Shown: positions 29,698 to 38,439 of the stretch, in pieces
Position numbering within the stretch: the first letter of the stretch is position 1
Layout: every line of letters starts with the position of its first letter
Assembly: GCF_026191675.1 (NCBI RefSeq)
Contig: NZ_JAKRRY010000006.1
Coordinates: 1 to 64,000, forward strand
DNA length: 64,000 nucleotides
Source of the DNA: Vibrio qingdaonensis
Lineage (GTDB): Bacteria; Pseudomonadota; Gammaproteobacteria; Enterobacterales; Vibrionaceae
Direction of reading: 5' to 3'
Notes under the pieces: generated by a model
The model's input: only the letters and a program-made list of their open reading frames with translations
What the model was told of the DNA's origin: nothing
Databases searched by the model: none
Made by a program: the position numbers and the translations under genes

Positions 29698-30128
29698 CAA
29701 TTTGTCATTGACTTCTTTTATACCAATATTTCATGAGCATTCTTTAATTCAGCGCAATAAATACATTACTAGCAGAAATGCAAGTGATAGTAACCATCAA
29801 CTTTCAACAACTCACTCCATTTTACATAACCAACCAACTCATTTTTCTCCATTTTTCTTTGCTAAAACGACATATATAGTGATAGCGAAGAGTTTTCTAT
29901 ACAAAGAGATAACCATACCATTATATATAAATATATTTACGGCATGGATTATACGTTTGATTTTTAGGTCTAACGGTAGGCCTAAACCTAAAAATCGGTA
30001 CCAACACCCGTGCCAAAAACAATCCGAATATCGCGATAAGCGACTGTCTCGTTGATACACCACGGTCTCCTTGATATGCCGTAGTATTGTTGATAAACCT
30101 ACCGATATCCGCTAACTATTGCTCCGCT
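29698..30128. promoter_or_regulatory. Control region of the CSS pair with hairpin and 19-bp repeats
   Basis: No gene is convincing in these 431 bases. An AT-rich block (about 29920-29945) could hold a promoter. A long hairpin, TTTTTAGGT (29961-29969) with ACCTAAAAA (29986-29994), encloses the palindrome TAGGCCTA. A tandem repeat array follows at 30033-30108. Confidence 0.5.
30033..30108. repeat. 19-bp tandem repeats (three copies plus one degenerate)
   Basis: TTGATA recurs at 30052, 30071 and 30090, exactly 19 bases apart, each followed by a CC two bases later (TTGATAnnCC). A weaker copy starts at 30033 (GCGATAAGCGACTGTCTC), matching the 30052 copy at 12 of 19 positions. The 19-base spacing resembles iterons or stacked protein-binding sites. 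Confidence 0.6.
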
Positions 30129-30557
30129 TCATAAGCGGTAGTCATTTTTCTCGGAAGGTCGCTGAGATAAATACTCGATAAACTCAAATTGAAGGTTATG
30201 GTCTTCCATATAGTAGGCGTTTTTACGATGGGGATGATCGGCACCGCGATGATCCAATGCGTAACCGACATTTTCCAATCGCTTTTCAAGTGAATCAAGA
30301 TCCGGCACCGCTATGCCGACATGCTTTACACCCGTGTAATTTGTTTGCCAGTCGGGCGCTTGCCCTTTGCCGTTGGAAGCTAAAGCAAGATAAGAATCAT
30401 CGGTACCAACATGAAACCATTCCACTTTATGACCTAGTGCATCTTGATACTCTCCCTGACCACGTATTTGCCATTCTGGAAGTGCCGCCATTAGAAAGCG
30501 AACGGTCTTCTTTGGGTCTATTACGGCTATATTAGCGTGCTCTACGTAACTGTTCAT
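30129..30557 (-). CDS. VOC (glyoxalase/dioxygenase fold) family protein
   Basis: A 142-residue single-domain vicinal-oxygen-chelate protein. It shows the two beta-alpha-beta-beta modules: VEHANIAVIDPKKTVRFLM... near the start and GVKHVGIAVPDLDSLEKRLENVGY... in the second half, ending NLQFEFIEYLS. Candidate metal ligands are the His of VEHANIAV, the His of VKHVGIAV and the Glu of FEFIEY. The substrate is unknown; members range from glyoxalase to fosfomycin resistance and dioxygenases. It is transcribed alone. Confidence 0.87.
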   Translation of the reverse strand: MNSYVEHANIAVIDPKKTVRFLMAALPEWQIRGQGEYQDALGHKVEWFHVGTDDSYLALASNGKGQAPDWQTNYTGVKHVGIAVPDLDSLEKRLENVGYALDHRGADHPHRKNAYYMEDHNLQFEFIEYLSQRPSEKNDYRL

Positions 30558-30797
30558 AACGTCATCCTTTTGTTTGTTAATAGTGTCTACCCAACGCCTT
30601 TCACAAGCTTATTGCTGTCTCTTGGTTGGCTTAGAACACACTCTAATACCTCAAGTTAACTTGAGGTAAAGTGCTTTTTTCAATTATTTCTTAAGACTGC
30701 TAAGATGGCATGATACGCATAGAAAGAGCGGTGGTGATTACGTGCGAGATCCCGATAGACTTGACCACAGCTATTCCACCTATTTTGGGAACCTACT

Positions 30798-31178
30798 ATG
30801 ACCAACGAAGAATTCAATCAATTTTGTAAAAGCCTACCCGCCACCACATATGTGGTTCAATGGAACAACTCTCACGTATGGAAGGTAGGGGGCAAAGTGT
30901 TTGCGATTGGTGGACTGGGGAGCAAGCATGAGCGCAGTCATGCAACGTCACTGTCTATTACCTTTAAAGCGTCTGATCTCAATTTTGATTTTTTAAGCGA
31001 TCAACCCGGTTATATCCCTGCGCCCTACTTCGCTTCTAGAGGGATGAAGTGGATTCAATGCGTAGAAAGTGGCGGCGAGTTGGATGAAGAGACGGCTTAT
31101 TATCTCAAAGAGTCCTATCGGATCGTTTCATTAGGACTCACCAAGAAAAAGCAACGCGACTTGGGTCTGAATCAATAG
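30798..31178 (+). CDS. MmcQ/YjbR family DNA-binding protein
   Basis: A 126-residue YjbR-fold protein. It has the diagnostic start MTNEEFNQFCKSLPATTYVVQWNN, the VWKVGGKVFAIGG strand pair and the C-terminal helical ESYRIVSLGLTKKKQRDLGL. The fold resembles CyaY-like double-wing proteins; a DNA-binding role is proposed for the family but not shown. It is monocistronic. Confidence 0.9.
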   Translation: MTNEEFNQFCKSLPATTYVVQWNNSHVWKVGGKVFAIGGLGSKHERSHATSLSITFKASDLNFDFLSDQPGYIPAPYFASRGMKWIQCVESGGELDEETAYYLKESYRIVSLGLTKKKQRDLGLNQ

Positions 31179-31578
31179 TTAGAGCGATTATTGCCAACGG
31201 ATTCATTTCATACTTTTGGTGTGTGTCTTTCTACTACTCGAAGAAGGTACTATTATGAATAGACGTACCTGTACGTTAGGTTGAACCGCGGCTCAACATG
31301 ACGCGTTGTATGTCATCCGCCATGATTAAAAGGGTTCCAACGTCAAGTTAGTGTATTGATAGCTCGCATCGCCAAACCACACTTTCAATCGTGGAATGGA
31401 GACCCATTTACCAAACATCATGATTTTATCTTCTCGCCATTTGAGAACCTGTTGTAGTTCATCAAAAATAGATAGAGATCCGAACAAATCTATGAAGTCG
31501 GGTACCCATAATAACGCAGCATTAAGAACGTCGTTCCATCGCCCTTAAACTAGATTCGCTTCCCCACCTTAGCCTTGA
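31179..31578. other. Region holding a decayed alkB gene
   Basis: No intact gene is present in these 400 bases. Most of it (31253-31544, minus strand) is a recognisable alkB-type remnant, described separately. Confidence 0.6.
31253..31544 (-). pseudogene. AlkB-family dioxygenase remnant with internal deletion
   Basis: Reading leftward from 31544, one frame gives a peptide typical of the AlkB family N-terminal half (LLWVPDFIDLFGSL, VLKWREDKIMMFGK, IPRLKVWFGDASYQYTNLTL) ending EPF and a stop at 31326-31328. In another frame, 31253-31300 gives the family's C-terminal tail (TRHVEPRFNLTYRYVYS) and its stop. The catalytic core with the HxD iron ligands, about 100 residues, is missing, and there is no start codon (a stop precedes it at 31545-31547). 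This is a dead 2-oxoglutarate/Fe(II) alkylation-repair gene. It lies next to the yjbR-type gene and the LacI gene. Confidence 0.8.
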
Positions 31579-32589
31579 TTATTTACCTTCACCACATGAA
31601 CTTCTAACCACCAATTTTGGCGGAAAGACAACACTCTTACAAGGTTGCTTGTCACCGTCCATTCGCGCAAGAATTATCTCTCCTGCCGCACGCCCTATTT
31701 CTCTTGCTGATACCGAAATTGACGTAAGAGCAGGATTGGTATCCGCCGACTCCGCCACATCATCAAACCCAACGACGGCGATATCTTTACCTACGATTTT
31801 CCCCTGATCTTTGATCGCTCGCATTACACCGAAAGCCACAATGTCCTGATAGCCAATAATCGCCGTGATTTCGGGATGTTGGTCCAGTAACTCCTTGGTC
31901 ACCTTCGCCCCTTCAGAGCGACTCGCCGAACAACTGCGAATGTATCGCTCATTAAATGGTATCCCGTGCTCCATCAACTTTGACATATAGCCTCCAAGAC
32001 GATGGGAACGAGTTTTCGAGATCTCCAATCCCCCTACAAACGCAATATGCTTGTGACCTTTCTTAATCAGATGTTCGGTCGCCAGCTGCAAACCCATAAA
32101 GTTATTCGTACCGACGAAGTCAAATTGCTCTTCGCCAATAGGCCTTACCGCTAACACGATCGGAAATCCTCGGCTTTGCACCGTCTCCAAGAAGTCAAGA
32201 TTCGTTTCCATCGCCGGGCACATCACAACACCACCAGCATTCTGGCTCAATAACGAATCAATGAACTTACTTTGCCTTTCCACACTCTCTTCCGCGTTAG
32301 CAAGAAAAAGCAACGAGTCTTGCTCTTCGAGGTAATGACTCAGCCCTGCAATCATTTCAGAAAAGAACGGGTTGGTAATATCGGGTGTCACGAGTCCAAC
32401 TAAGTTACTTCGTTTATGACGCAGATTTGCAGCGGCTTGATTATAAACATAACCCAGTTCTTTAACCGCCTCTAACACACGCTCTCGTGTGGTCACTGAT
32501 ATTCGCCCTTTATTGGTTAATACCATGGACACAGTAGCCGTGGAAACACCGCAATACTTAGCCACATCAGCAATGGTTGCCTTCGCCAT
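31579..32589 (-). CDS. LacI-family regulator of the adjacent mannose-type PTS operon
   Basis: A 336-residue LacI/GalR repressor: helix-turn-helix ATIADVAKYCGVSTATVSMV, hinge YNQAAANLRHKRSNLVGLV, and a ligand domain with DVVGFDD-like phrase IAVVGFDDVAESADTNP and the closing LVVRSSC. The ATG at 32589 has GGAG six bases upstream; a TTG four codons earlier would bury that site. It is divergent from the PTS operon, and the intergenic region has several GGTTAA/TTAACC palindromes that are natural operators for it. The inducer is probably the imported sugar phosphate. Confidence 0.9.
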   Translation of the reverse strand: MAKATIADVAKYCGVSTATVSMVLTNKGRISVTTRERVLEAVKELGYVYNQAAANLRHKRSNLVGLVTPDITNPFFSEMIAGLSHYLEEQDSLLFLANAEESVERQSKFIDSLLSQNAGGVVMCPAMETNLDFLETVQSRGFPIVLAVRPIGEEQFDFVGTNNFMGLQLATEHLIKKGHKHIAFVGGLEISKTRSHRLGGYMSKLMEHGIPFNERYIRSCSASRSEGAKVTKELLDQHPEITAIIGYQDIVAFGVMRAIKDQGKIVGKDIAVVGFDDVAESADTNPALTSISVSAREIGRAAGEIILARMDGDKQPCKSVVFPPKLVVRSSCGEGK

Positions 32590-32651
32590 GTTGAGCTCCA
32601 AAAAGTGAAATTAACATCAGTTATAACGACTTTCTCATCTGATTAAAACAT

Positions 32652-32809
32652 GGTTAATCGATTAACCTAAATAACCGGCATTTATCGTCATGATTATGTG
32701 ATTAACTACAAAATTGCCCGTTCATTTCGTGGTTAACAACTGCTAAATGCGTGGTTAACCGAATTAACCAGCTTGTTGGTTGATTAACTGAGTGATTACA
32801 CTGTAATCA
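32652..32809. promoter_or_regulatory. Operator array for the LacI-type regulator
   Basis: The divergent gap contains a perfect 16-bp palindrome GGTTAATCGATTAACC (32652-32667), a near-palindrome GGTTAACCGAATTAACC (32753-32769), further GGTTAAC and GATTAAC half sites, and a 17-bp palindrome TGATTACACTGTAATCA (32793-32809) close to the start of the operon. Several sites allow looping repression of both directions. Confidence 0.65.
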
Positions 32810-32831
32810 AATGATTAACTCAAGGTGATAT

Positions 32832-34592
32832 ATGAAGTACCTATCTGGTCGATCCAATTATGACAAGTTCCCCAATATAGAAGTGAAGGGCTTTGAACAA
32901 GATGCCGTTCGCGGTTGGGACTGTATCGTTGAAACTATTAAGCAACGTATTCAAGGCCAAGATAAACATGTTTTGGTGATCGACACCTATCACGGCGTCA
33001 ATCATAACGAACTACTCGAGCAACTTATTGCGCCACTGTCTCCTACTCTAGTGGTATCGACGGATGATACCAAACACTCTGAAGAACATATCTTCGCCAT
33101 GTTGGAGCGCAATATTACCGATGACCGAGTATTTGGTGTTATCGCGCCTCATAAATTGGACGAATTCTTTGATGCCGACAAGCTACAATCTCTAAAGCAA
33201 ACCGTCGCCGAAGCCAACTCTGGTCTGATTGTTGTTATTGGGCACGGTGCAAGATTGATCGCCGACGGCGATAGCTTTGTCTACGCCGATTTGGCTCGCT
33301 GGGAAATTCAACAGCGTTTTCGCCGAGGTGAACTCGGTAACTGGGGTGCTGAAAACTACAACGAAGATGTGCTTCGTAAGTACAAGCGTTCATTCTTTAT
33401 CGAATGGCGTGTCTTCGACCGTTATAAAACGAAGCTACTAGCCGACATAGACTTTCTGTTGGATACCAACACCGCCTTTGATCCAAAGTTAGTCTCCGGT
33501 GAAGCCTTCAACGCAGGTCTTAAACAAGCCACGACGCAACCATTCAGGCTCGTTCCCTTCTTTGACCCAGGTGTTTGGGGAGGTCAATGGATGAAAGAAG
33601 TCTGCGACCTTGAACAAGACAAACCGAATTACGCCTGGTGTTTTGACTGCGTTCCGGAAGAGAACAGCTTACTACTCAAATACGGTGACATCGTCGTAGA
33701 GGTTCCCTCTCAAAATCTCGTATTAACTCAGCCTAGGGCACTATTGGGTGACAGCGTCCACGCACGATTTGGCGCAGAATTCCCGATCCGATTCGACTTC
33801 CTAGACACGATGGAAGGTCAACATTTGAGTCTTCAAGTGCACCCTCTGACTGAGTACATTCAGAACGAGTTTGGCATGCATTACACCCAAGATGAAAGTT
33901 ACTACATGTTAGATGTGGGTGACAAAGCCAGTGTTTATCTTGGTACCAAAACTGATATCGACCCTGATGAAATGATGGATAACCTTTATGCCGCACAGCG
34001 CGGTGAAAAGTCCTTCGATGATGAACGCTTTATCAATCAGTTCCCAGCGAAAAAACATGATCATTTCTTAATTCCTGCGGGCACTATCCACTGTTCTGGC
34101 TCCGATTCTATGGTGCTAGAGATTAGTGCGACCCCGTACATTTTTACTTTCAAATTGTGGGACTGGGATCGTTTAGGGCTTGATGGTGTGCCACGTCCTG
34201 TCCATCTAGACCATGGGAAAGAAGTTATACAGTGGGAGCGCAACACCGAATGGTGCCAAGAGCACTTAGTCAATGCTATCACACCGATCACTGAAGGCGA
34301 TGGCTGGAGGGAAGAGAAAACAGGGCTACACGAACGCGAGTTCATTGAGACCCGACGCCACTGGTTCAGCAAGCCTGTTCTGCATAAAACTGAGGGTACG
34401 GTCAATGTTCTGAACTTAGTCGAAGGTAAAGAGGCAATAGTCTTGAGTCCAGACAATAAATTTGAGCCATTTGTTGTTCATTATGCGGAGACTTTCGTCA
34501 TCCCTGCTCACGTAGACGCCTATGTCATCCAGCCATACGGCGAAAGCGAAGGTAACGAAATTGCCACTATTAAAGCATTCGTAAGAGGTTAA
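32832..34592 (+). CDS. Class I mannose-6-phosphate isomerase with an N-terminal extension
   Basis: A 586-residue protein. From about residue 235 it is a type I phosphomannose isomerase: FFDPGVWGGQWM, then the zinc site QVHPLTEY (Q335, H337), Glu near E355 and the His of PAGTIHCSG (H420). It interconverts mannose-6-phosphate and fructose-6-phosphate. The first 210 residues are an extra domain resembling a P-loop nucleoside kinase (VLVIDTYHGVNHNELLEQL; RRGELGNWGAENY; KRSFFIEWRVFDRYK) but with no clear Walker A, so its role is uncertain. It leads the PTS operon, with AAGGTGAT as ribosome site and 2 bases between its stop and the IIA gene. Confidence 0.85.
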   Translation: MKYLSGRSNYDKFPNIEVKGFEQDAVRGWDCIVETIKQRIQGQDKHVLVIDTYHGVNHNELLEQLIAPLSPTLVVSTDDTKHSEEHIFAMLERNITDDRVFGVIAPHKLDEFFDADKLQSLKQTVAEANSGLIVVIGHGARLIADGDSFVYADLARWEIQQRFRRGELGNWGAENYNEDVLRKYKRSFFIEWRVFDRYKTKLLADIDFLLDTNTAFDPKLVSGEAFNAGLKQATTQPFRLVPFFDPGVWGGQWMKEVCDLEQDKPNYAWCFDCVPEENSLLLKYGDIVVEVPSQNLVLTQPRALLGDSVHARFGAEFPIRFDFLDTMEGQHLSLQVHPLTEYIQNEFGMHYTQDESYYMLDVGDKASVYLGTKTDIDPDEMMDNLYAAQRGEKSFDDERFINQFPAKKHDHFLIPAGTIHCSGSDSMVLEISATPYIFTFKLWDWDRLGLDGVPRPVHLDHGKEVIQWERNTEWCQEHLVNAITPITEGDGWREEKTGLHEREFIETRRHWFSKPVLHKTEGTVNVLNLVEGKEAIVLSPDNKFEPFVVHYAETFVIPAHVDAYVIQPYGESEGNEIATIKAFVRG

Positions 34593-34594
34593 CC

Positions 34595-35023
34595 ATGCTC
34601 CATTTTATCATAGCCAGTCACGGTCCATTTGCTACTGCTCTTATCAGCAGTGCCAACATGGTGTTTGGCGAACTTAGCAACACCACGGCGGTGTGTCTCA
34701 CAGAAGAAGGCGGCATCGAGCAATTTAAACAAGATTTTCACCGTGAAATCACCGCAATAGCACCCAATGTCGACGGCATTGTCGTGTTATGCGATTTGGA
34801 GTGCGGTACACCGTATAACGTTGCCTGCACCTATGCATTCAACCCAGATTTCAATCCAAAGGTTGAAGTGGTAACTGGGGTGAATTTCCCGACACTTTTA
34901 ATGACGGCAGACTTTGTTGAAGACAAAGACGCTTCCATCGTTGCAAATACTTTGCAGCAGGAAGCGCTAAAAACGGTTGTCGTTGCCAAGCCAGTAGAGC
35001 TGGCACAAGAAGACGATTTTTAA
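34595..35023 (+). CDS. PTS mannose/fructose/sorbose family IIA component
   Basis: A 142-residue cytosolic IIA protein of the mannose class. The phosphorylated histidine is H9 in FIIASHGPFATAL; CDLECGTPYNVA follows the family pattern. It takes phosphate from HPr and passes it to the separate IIB encoded 11 bases downstream. It is encoded between the isomerase and IIB in one operon. Confidence 0.93.
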   Translation: MLHFIIASHGPFATALISSANMVFGELSNTTAVCLTEEGGIEQFKQDFHREITAIAPNVDGIVVLCDLECGTPYNVACTYAFNPDFNPKVEVVTGVNFPTLLMTADFVEDKDASIVANTLQQEALKTVVVAKPVELAQEDDF

Positions 35024-35034
35024 GGAGAAACACT

Positions 35035-35529
35035 ATGACTATTTCATTTGTGCGTATCGACGACCGCGTTATCCATGGACAGTTAATGACGCGCTGGGCT
35101 AAAGAGCTACCTTGTGATGGCATCGTCGCCATTGATGATGCTGTCGCGGCTGACCCTCTGCTGTCACAAGTCATGACTGGTGCCGTTACCGACGTTAAGG
35201 TTTGGCTATTTGATACCGCGACCGCTGTAAGCAAGCTGCCTAAGGTTATCGCGAGTGATAAGAAATATTTCGTCATCGCAAAATCCCCAGTCACGCTACG
35301 CCGAATTCGCGAAGCAGGGATTAGCCTTGAAAACCTCAATCAGAAAATCAACGTAGGGCCAATGAGCGCTCGTGAAGGCACTACGACCATTGGCGGCAAT
35401 CAATGCGTCAACCAAGAAGAAATATCTGCATTCAATTACCTCTCTGAAGACGGTCATCATATCGACTTCAGGCTGGTACCTGATGCCAGTTCCTACACCT
35501 GGCAAGACGCACTACAAAAACTGAAATAA
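35035..35529 (+). CDS. PTS mannose/fructose/sorbose family IIB component
   Basis: A 164-residue IIB protein with the family start ISFVRIDDRVIHGQLMTRW; H14 is the phosphorylated residue. NVGPMSAREGTT and the C-terminal VPDASSYTWQDAL are also typical. It transfers phosphate to the sugar as it passes through IIC/IID. A good ribosome site AAGGAG precedes the ATG. Confidence 0.94.
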   Translation: MTISFVRIDDRVIHGQLMTRWAKELPCDGIVAIDDAVAADPLLSQVMTGAVTDVKVWLFDTATAVSKLPKVIASDKKYFVIAKSPVTLRRIREAGISLENLNQKINVGPMSAREGTTTIGGNQCVNQEEISAFNYLSEDGHHIDFRLVPDASSYTWQDALQKLK

Positions 35530-35610
35530 CAACAAGACTACCCCAGCTTTTGGCACGCTAATCAGAATCAAAAGTAGGGGAAACCAATACGTGAGCTAAA
35601 GGATTACATT

Positions 35611-36411
35611 ATGTTTATAGAAGCAGTATTTATCGGGATACTCTGCTATCTCGGTGCCCTGTCCACCCCCTGGTTACTAGGGTTAACCGGTGGTTGGTAC
35701 ACCATTACTCGACCACTCGTATCTGGTATGTTAGTCGGTATCATTTTAGGTGATATTCAAACTGGCATCATGGTAGGTGTGGCCGTACAAGCAGTCTATA
35801 TCGCTATGGTTACGCCTGGCGGTTCTATGCCAGCCGACCTTAACTTTGTGGCCTACCCTGCGGTAGCGTTAGGCATCATGTCTGGACAGGGTGTGGAAGT
35901 AGCCGTTGCGATTGCTGCCACTATCGGTATCGCTGGCACCATTATTTTTAACTTTATGATGGTCATTAACTCTTACTGGAACCACAAAGCAGATTTGTCT
36001 ATTCAAGCCGGTGACGAGAAAGGCGTGTACATGAACTCCGCCATCTACCCTCAAGTCACCAACTTCTTGATGCGCTTTATTCCTACCTTCATTGCCGTTT
36101 ACTTCGGTAATCAATACATCGAAGGGTTTATGGCCAGTCTTCCGGATATGGTGCTCGATACCATGACCGTTCTGGGTGGCATTTTACCTGCTGTCGGTAT
36201 CGCTATCCTATTAAAGCAAATCATCAAAGAATCAACGATGCTCATCTACTTCTTAGTGGGTTTTGTTGGCATCGTATTCCTAAACCTCAACATGGTGGGT
36301 TTGGTCATGATTGGCGCACTGTTCGCTCTACTTCATTACAACTACAAACCAGAACCACAAACGGCTAACGCTGCACCAGTTCAACAGGCTGATGATGAGG
36401 ATGAATTCTAA
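35611..36411 (+). CDS. PTS mannose/fructose/sorbose family IIC component
   Basis: A 266-residue membrane subunit with several hydrophobic helices and the family segments TGGWYTITRPLVSGMLVGIILGD and QAVYIAMVTPGGSMPADLNF. With IID it forms the sugar channel. Its stop overlaps the IID start (TAATG), so the two are translationally coupled. It ends in an acidic tail (ADDEDEF). Confidence 0.94.
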   Translation: MFIEAVFIGILCYLGALSTPWLLGLTGGWYTITRPLVSGMLVGIILGDIQTGIMVGVAVQAVYIAMVTPGGSMPADLNFVAYPAVALGIMSGQGVEVAVAIAATIGIAGTIIFNFMMVINSYWNHKADLSIQAGDEKGVYMNSAIYPQVTNFLMRFIPTFIAVYFGNQYIEGFMASLPDMVLDTMTVLGGILPAVGIAILLKQIIKESTMLIYFLVGFVGIVFLNLNMVGLVMIGALFALLHYNYKPEPQTANAAPVQQADDEDEF

Positions 36412-37259
36412 TGACGGTACAACACAACAAAATGGCGACTGAGATCGAACCAAAAGTCGCACTCGACAAAAAAGATCTAACGAAATGCTGGCGCGCATGG
36501 ATGATGTACAACCTGTCATCAATGAGTTTTGAACGCTTGGAATCATTTGGTTTTTGCCTAGGTATGATGCCAGCTCTAAAAAAACTCTACCCTAATGCCG
36601 AAGACCGCAAAGAAGCGATGAAACGCCATGCCTCTTTCTACAACACGGAGCCACAGTTAGGCGCCATCATCAATGGTATGGCTGTAGGTATGGAAGAGAA
36701 AAAAGCGAATGGCGAGCCAATTGACGGTGAAACCATCAACACACTGAAAGTTGGTTTAATGGGGCCAGTCGCGGGGATCGGGGATTCGATGATTCCGGGA
36801 ATGTTAGTACCCATTCTACTCAGTATAGGTATGGCGCTTGCCGCTGGTGGTAGCGTGTTAGGCCCTATCTTCTACATTGTTGCCTTTAACGCTATTGCTA
36901 TCATCGGCTCGTACCAGCTCTTTATGAAAGGCTACAAGATGGGCGCGGGCTCAGTCGAGATGCTGGTCAGCCACCGTTCAACGAAAATTCGTGAAGCACT
37001 GTCGTTATTGGGTGTATTTGTTATGGGGGGGGTCGCCGCCAGTTACGTCAACCTAGGCACAGGACTTGAGTTCGCGACCAAAGACGGCGTCGATATTAAC
37101 GTACAAATGATGCTAGACGGCATTTTCCCTAAATTGCTACCACTGGTTGTGGTATTAGGCACCTGGTTCGCTATGGCTAAAAAAGGCCTAAGCCCAGTGA
37201 AAGCGATGCTCTCTCTCGTCGTCCTATCATTTGTCGGTGTCGCTATCGGCCTCTTCTAA
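36411..37259 (+). CDS. PTS mannose/fructose/sorbose family IID component
   Basis: A 282-residue IID subunit. It has the family signature LTKCWRAWMMYNLSSMSFERL, then MMPALKKLYPN, RHASFYNTEPQLGAIINGM and LMGPVAGIGDSMIPGML before the membrane part. It completes the IIABCD permease. The sugar cannot be read from the sequence; mannose, fructose, glucose or an amino-sugar derivative are possible. A hairpin follows the stop and separates it from the epimerase gene. Confidence 0.94.
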   Translation: MTVQHNKMATEIEPKVALDKKDLTKCWRAWMMYNLSSMSFERLESFGFCLGMMPALKKLYPNAEDRKEAMKRHASFYNTEPQLGAIINGMAVGMEEKKANGEPIDGETINTLKVGLMGPVAGIGDSMIPGMLVPILLSIGMALAAGGSVLGPIFYIVAFNAIAIIGSYQLFMKGYKMGAGSVEMLVSHRSTKIREALSLLGVFVMGGVAASYVNLGTGLEFATKDGVDINVQMMLDGIFPKLLPLVVVLGTWFAMAKKGLSPVKAMLSLVVLSFVGVAIGLF

Positions 37260-37272
37260 CCACTCAATATCC

Positions 37273-37300
37273 AGGGCACTCATTGAGTGCCCTACTTTTT
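37273..37300 (+). terminator. Intercistronic terminator/attenuator after the IID gene
   Basis: Perfect 9-bp stem AGGGCACTC/GAGTGCCCT (37273-37281 with 37285-37293), 3-base loop, followed by ACTTTTTGG. It overlaps the space directly before the epimerase ribosome site, so some transcripts should stop here. Confidence 0.75.
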
Positions 37301-37310
37301 GGAGCAAACC

Positions 37311-38438
37311 ATGGACTCCCTTACCTTTCAAATCGCTCGCTGCCAACATTGGCTCACTCAACATGCCCTACCTCGATGGATCAAAACGCAATCGAATCAA
37401 ACGGGTATTTTCGCCGAAGGCTTACTTTCTGACGGACGAGAGTTTAATCACGATCTCCTTAGATTTCGCGTTCAACCTAGACAAGTCTACGTTTTTGCCC
37501 ACGCTACCGAACTAGGATTTATCGACGGTCGAGAGCAAGTCTGCACCGCTATTGAAACTGGTTTTCCGAACTTTGGCTCAGAAGCACTAGGTTACCGTTT
37601 CGCTATTACCACCAATGATGACGAGTGCAGTAGATCGATTAACTTGTACGAACAAGCTTTCGCACTCCTAGGGTTTGCTTGGCATTATAAATTAACGGCT
37701 AATGAAGATTCTTTAACGTCTATGGAGGCCACCTATCAGCATTTAGCAACACAACTCTGGGATGCAGAACACGGCGGGTTCTTTCTCACTAAAGGTCACA
37801 CCTTAAGCAAAGGGCAAAACCCACATATGCACCTGTTCGAAGCACTGATGGTCAGCTACGAACACACCGACAATTCAATTTGGTTAGAGCGAGCAACGCA
37901 AATCTATCAGCTCTTGTGCACTCGATTCCTTCAAGGCGATCACCTAGCGGAATTCTTTCAAGCAGACTTTTCCCTTGACCCTAAAACGGGCACGCATATT
38001 GACCCCGGCCATCATTACGAATGGATATGGCTACTCAATCACTATGAAAAGCTCACTGGCGTTAACGTAAACAATGCGATTAACACCTTGTTTAACTTTA
38101 CCCAGCAACACGGTCACAATACCAATGGCCTAGTTAGAGACGAAATATACGCAAGTGGTCAGCCTTTACGTTCCACGTCGCGCCTTTGGTGTCAAACCGA
38201 ATACTTAAAAGCCTGCATCGTGCTATGGGAACGAGACCCTAGCGACGCGAATCGAGCGGCCATCAGTCAAGCCGTCGAACAGATCTTTATCCATTACTTA
38301 AATCCCGCCAAATCTGGCTTATGGGTCGACCAAGTGGATGAAATGGGGCACCCCATAAACGAAGACTCTCCGGCGAGCAGTTTTTATCATCTATTTTTAG
38401 CGTTCTCTGAATTACTCAGATTAGGCAACGAGGACTAA
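37311..38438 (+). CDS. AGE-family sugar epimerase/isomerase
   Basis: A 375-residue (alpha/alpha)6-barrel enzyme of the N-acylglucosamine 2-epimerase/YihS/mannose isomerase family. Family sequence includes RVQPRQVYVFAHATELGF, YEQAFALLGFAWHY, NPHMHLFEALMVSYEHT, HIDPGHHYEWIWLLNHYEK and RLWCQTEYLKA, carrying the conserved catalytic histidines. Members interconvert mannose, glucose and fructose or related sugars. The ATG at 37311 has GGAG six bases upstream; the frame is open to 37287 but that part overlaps the hairpin. The exact substrate, free or phosphorylated, is unknown. Confidence 0.88.
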   Translation: MDSLTFQIARCQHWLTQHALPRWIKTQSNQTGIFAEGLLSDGREFNHDLLRFRVQPRQVYVFAHATELGFIDGREQVCTAIETGFPNFGSEALGYRFAITTNDDECSRSINLYEQAFALLGFAWHYKLTANEDSLTSMEATYQHLATQLWDAEHGGFFLTKGHTLSKGQNPHMHLFEALMVSYEHTDNSIWLERATQIYQLLCTRFLQGDHLAEFFQADFSLDPKTGTHIDPGHHYEWIWLLNHYEKLTGVNVNNAINTLFNFTQQHGHNTNGLVRDEIYASGQPLRSTSRLWCQTEYLKACIVLWERDPSDANRAAISQAVEQIFIHYLNPAKSGLWVDQVDEMGHPINEDSPASSFYHLFLAFSELLRLGNED

Positions 38439-38439
38439 C

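Noticed and set aside
29660-30063. 131- and 74-codon frames on both strands upstream of the CSS pair
   Set aside because: They read through the hairpin and the 19-bp repeats, and codon use is unlike genes nearby.
30033-30108. Replication origin iterons
   Set aside because: No Rep, RctB or ParAB gene adjoins and the units do not resemble RctB 11/12-mers (ATGATCA core).
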